Below, in pieces: positions 62,252 through 64,000 of a DNA stretch of 64,000 bases (positions are counted from its first letter, which is position 1; every line of letters begins with the position of its first letter). A program made the translations under genes and the position numbers. The notes under the pieces are model-generated. The model was given only the letters and a program-made list of their open reading frames with translations, was not told the origin of the DNA and ran no database searches. This stretch comes from Myxococcales bacterium (GTDB lineage Bacteria; Myxococcota_A; Polyangia; Haliangiales; Haliangiaceae): contig JADJGV010000019.1 of assembly GCA_016707895.1 (NCBI GenBank), positions 124,001-188,000 of the forward strand, in the 5' to 3' direction.

Positions 62252-63177
62252 GAGCCTGCCTTCTGGCGGATGGCCGGGATCACCTTCGACTGCACCAGAT
62301 CTTCGACGACCGCCGCGACGCAGTCCTGCTTGGCGAGCGCGATGTCGCGCTCGTCGCTCGAACCCGCGACGCTGGCCGTGCCGGTCAACATGCCGAAGAT
62401 GCTCTTCTCGGGGTAGGTGGCGATCAGCATGTTGATCTTACAGGAGATCGTGGCCGCCGCGCCTTTTTGTTTGACGGTCAGCTCGTTGACCGTGCCGTCG
62501 ACGTAGAAGCCCGACACCGACTTGGCGGTCAGGTCCTTCTTGGTGGGCGCCTTGCCGCCCGGCCAGCTCTGCATGAAGTCCTTGGCCTTCTTGGTCATGA
62601 CCGAGGTCGCGGTGTCGCGCATCAGCTTGCGTAGATCCTCCACCGGCTCGGCCTTCGACGCCATCTTGTCGACCGAGACGTAGATGCCGCCGGTGGTGAC
62701 CGCGGTCGACGCGGCGTCGAGCGCAGCCAGCTGAGCGAGGGTCTTCTGCGCGACCTTCTTGACCGAGTCGGTCGACTCCTTGGCCAGCAGCTTCTCGAGC
62801 CCGGTCTTGGCCTGGGCGCGGGTGGCGGCGGGCGTCGACGCGGTGATCAGCTTGCCCAGCGCCACCGCCGCCGCGCCGCGCACCGTCTTGTCGCTGTCGG
62901 ACAGCGCGCCGATCAGCGCGGGGATGCCGCGCTTGTCGCCGACCTTGGCCAGGCCGAGCACGGCCGCGAGCCGCACCTTGTAGTCCGACCCGGACTTCGC
63001 GTCCTTGATCAGCGCGTCGATGTTGTCGGCGCGCGCCGGCGTCGGCCGGGCCACCGCGACGATCGCCAGCGTCGCCACGACGGCGAGGCCGCGGAGCGCG
63101 CGCAGCGCACGCATCACCCGAGCGGACCACCGACGTCGCATCGCCCCGTACGACGCTGCCGCCGAGCGATTGTTCAC
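62248..63177 (-). CDS. Secreted HEAT-repeat protein, head of the PspA operon
   Basis: 309 aa as given (GTG 63177). Internal ATGs at 63141 or 63114 would place the signal sequence (LRGLAVVATLAIVAVARPTPARA) closer to the start and are plausible. The mature N-terminus has HEAT/PBS-lyase-like repeats (VRLAAVLGLAKVGDKRGIPALIGALSDSDKTVRGAAAVALGKL), followed by a beta-rich C-terminal domain with two cysteines (SVSGFYVDGTVNELTVKQ). Periplasmic location is likely. First gene of the seven-gene operon; the stop overlaps the next GTG. Confidence 0.75.
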   Translation of the reverse strand: MNNRSAAASYGAMRRRWSARVMRALRALRGLAVVATLAIVAVARPTPARADNIDALIKDAKSGSDYKVRLAAVLGLAKVGDKRGIPALIGALSDSDKTVRGAAAVALGKLITASTPAATRAQAKTGLEKLLAKESTDSVKKVAQKTLAQLAALDAASTAVTTGGIYVSVDKMASKAEPVEDLRKLMRDTATSVMTKKAKDFMQSWPGGKAPTKKDLTAKSVSGFYVDGTVNELTVKQKGAAATISCKINMLIATYPEKSIFGMLTGTASVAGSSDERDIALAKQDCVAAVVEDLVQSKVIPAIRQKAGS

Positions 63178-63186
63178 CTCACCAAG

Positions 63187-63747
63187 CTAACGGGCCGCGG
63201 GCGCCGGTGCAATCGCGCTTTCGCGCGATCTCGCCTCGGCGCGATACACCGCAGCCAGCTCGACGTAGTGCGCCGCGCTCGACGCGATCCAGCCGCGCTC
63301 GCGATCCTCGACGGCGCGCTTCACCCGCGCCGGCGAGCCGAGCACGAAGCTCCCGGGTGGGATGATGGTGCCTGGTGTGACCAGCGCACCTGCCCCGACC
63401 ACGCTGCCGCGCCCGACGCGGGCGTTGTCGAGGATGATCGCGCCCATGCCGATCAGGCAGTCGTCCTCGACGTCGCAGGCGTGGAGGATGACGCGGTGGC
63501 CGACGGTGACCCGCGATCCGACGGTGGTGCCGTTGACGTCGTTGGTCACGTGGATGACCGAGTTGTCCTGGATCGACGTCTGCGCGCCGATCCGGATGGG
63601 CATCACGTCGCCGCGGATCACCGTGCCGAACCAGATCGACGAGCCGGCGCCGATGGTGACGTCGCCGATCACCGAGGTGTGGTCGGCCAGGTAGGCGTCG
63701 GGATCGATGACCGGGCGGAGATCGCGGAACGGCAGGACGAGCGACAT
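63187..63747 (-). CDS. Gamma-carbonic-anhydrase-like hexapeptide protein
   Basis: 186 aa left-handed beta-helix of the YrdA/PaaY/CaiE type. Hexapeptide repeats (SVIGDVTIGAGSSIWFGTVIRGD) carry the three metal histidines expected in gamma carbonic anhydrases (SVIHV, VTVGHRVILHACDV). The family includes carbonic anhydrases and thioesterase-like or acyltransferase relatives; activity here is unproven. It starts upstream of the HEAT gene on the same strand with a 9-bp gap and could be co-transcribed. Confidence 0.88.
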   Translation of the reverse strand: MSLVLPFRDLRPVIDPDAYLADHTSVIGDVTIGAGSSIWFGTVIRGDVMPIRIGAQTSIQDNSVIHVTNDVNGTTVGSRVTVGHRVILHACDVEDDCLIGMGAIILDNARVGRGSVVGAGALVTPGTIIPPGSFVLGSPARVKRAVEDRERGWIASSAAHYVELAAVYRAEARSRESAIAPAPAAR

Positions 63748-63783
63748 CGCCCGCAGGTTAGCGCGGAAACCCCATGACCTGAG

Positions 63784-64000
63784 CTAGCGCGGGAGCGCCG
63801 GCGCGATGAGGCCGGTCACCACCTGGCACGCGCCGTCGTGCGCCAGCTCGCCGCTCGACGCCGCCGCCGCGTAGCGGATCCGCCCGTCGCCGTCGGCGAC
63901 CAGCACGACGCCGTCGACCCGGCCATCCAGCGCGCCCAGGAGCCCGACGCCGTCGGTGCGCGCCACCCGCCACGCCGCGACCGGCAGCGGCGTCAGCGCG
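63784..64000 (-). CDS. Unknown protein, C-terminal end (partial)
   Basis: An open frame enters from beyond the window and ends at TAG 63784-63786; at least 71 codons. The visible part (LLGALDGRVDGVVLVADGDGRIRYAAA) is too short for a family call. The 36 bp before the hexapeptide gene suggest that the two may be co-transcribed. Confidence 0.5.
   Translation of the reverse strand, partial: ALTPLPVAAWRVARTDGVGLLGALDGRVDGVVLVADGDGRIRYAAAASSGELAHDGACQVVTGLIAPALPR

Overview
The window is about 74-75% GC, densely packed, and rich in two-component regulators, sigma-54 activators, Ser/Thr protein kinases, TPR, HEAT and PEGA proteins, MopE-like DCDD calcium-motif lipoproteins and cysteine-rich lipoproteins. 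This suggests a chromosomal segment of a Myxococcota bacterium (order Haliangiales, perhaps a Kofleriaceae-like lineage). That placement is inferred from gene content and base composition, not from a marker gene. There is no rRNA and no CRISPR array. Most genes within operons overlap by 4 bases (GTGA or ATGA), so start codons are often fixed by the neighbouring stop.

Left part (1-18.3 kb): a heterodimeric ABC exporter; a hybrid sensor kinase with two receivers and a GGDEF-like domain; phosphofructokinase; a SET-domain protein; and a MacB/LolCDE-type efflux operon (adaptor, ATPase, permease). The efflux operon is divergent from an NtrC-type regulator and its histidine kinase. A near-perfect sigma-54 promoter with upstream repeats lies between them, so the regulator very probably controls the pump. 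Then follow small lipoprotein, DoxX-like, MFS and flavin-reductase genes.

Mobile island (18.36-25.35 kb): an element is integrated in a tRNA-Thr(CGT) gene. A 47-bp copy of the tRNA 3' end marks the far side, and GTTGCC-type repeats at both ends look like integrase arm sites. Intact genes are confined to the integrase end (tyrosine integrase, a 66-aa partner, an HTH regulator, one or two tiny proteins). The remaining 4.5 kb has no coherent reading frames. It keeps fragments of a RepA-like AAA ATPase and perhaps a Toprim primase, as expected of a decayed satellite or IME, or of a badly sequenced stretch.

Middle (25.5-40.7 kb): a receiver/Ser-Thr kinase fusion; a stand-alone YcaO protein next to a small Cys-rich acidic protein; and a divergent polysaccharide locus. 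The locus has a processive family-2 glycosyltransferase, WbqC and PIG-L deacetylase on one side, and a membrane-anchored coiled-coil protein, an outer-membrane-type protein and a lipoprotein on the other. A second membrane Ser/Thr kinase with a MopE-like lipoprotein and several surface lipoproteins follow.

Right part (40.7-64 kb): an RND efflux operon; a lipoprotein metalloprotease; an RlmL-type methyltransferase overlapping a MutH-like nuclease; a YscJ/FliF-like mini-lipoprotein; mesaconyl-CoA hydratase; an ECF sigma factor with a TonB/AgmX-like effector; a striking array of four hairpins; and a seven-gene operon (HEAT protein, two TM-HAMP proteins, TPR-histidine kinase, sigma-54 response regulator with a PspF-like tail, PspA, small protein) that looks like an envelope-stress system. 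A gamma-carbonic-anhydrase-like hexapeptide protein closes the window.
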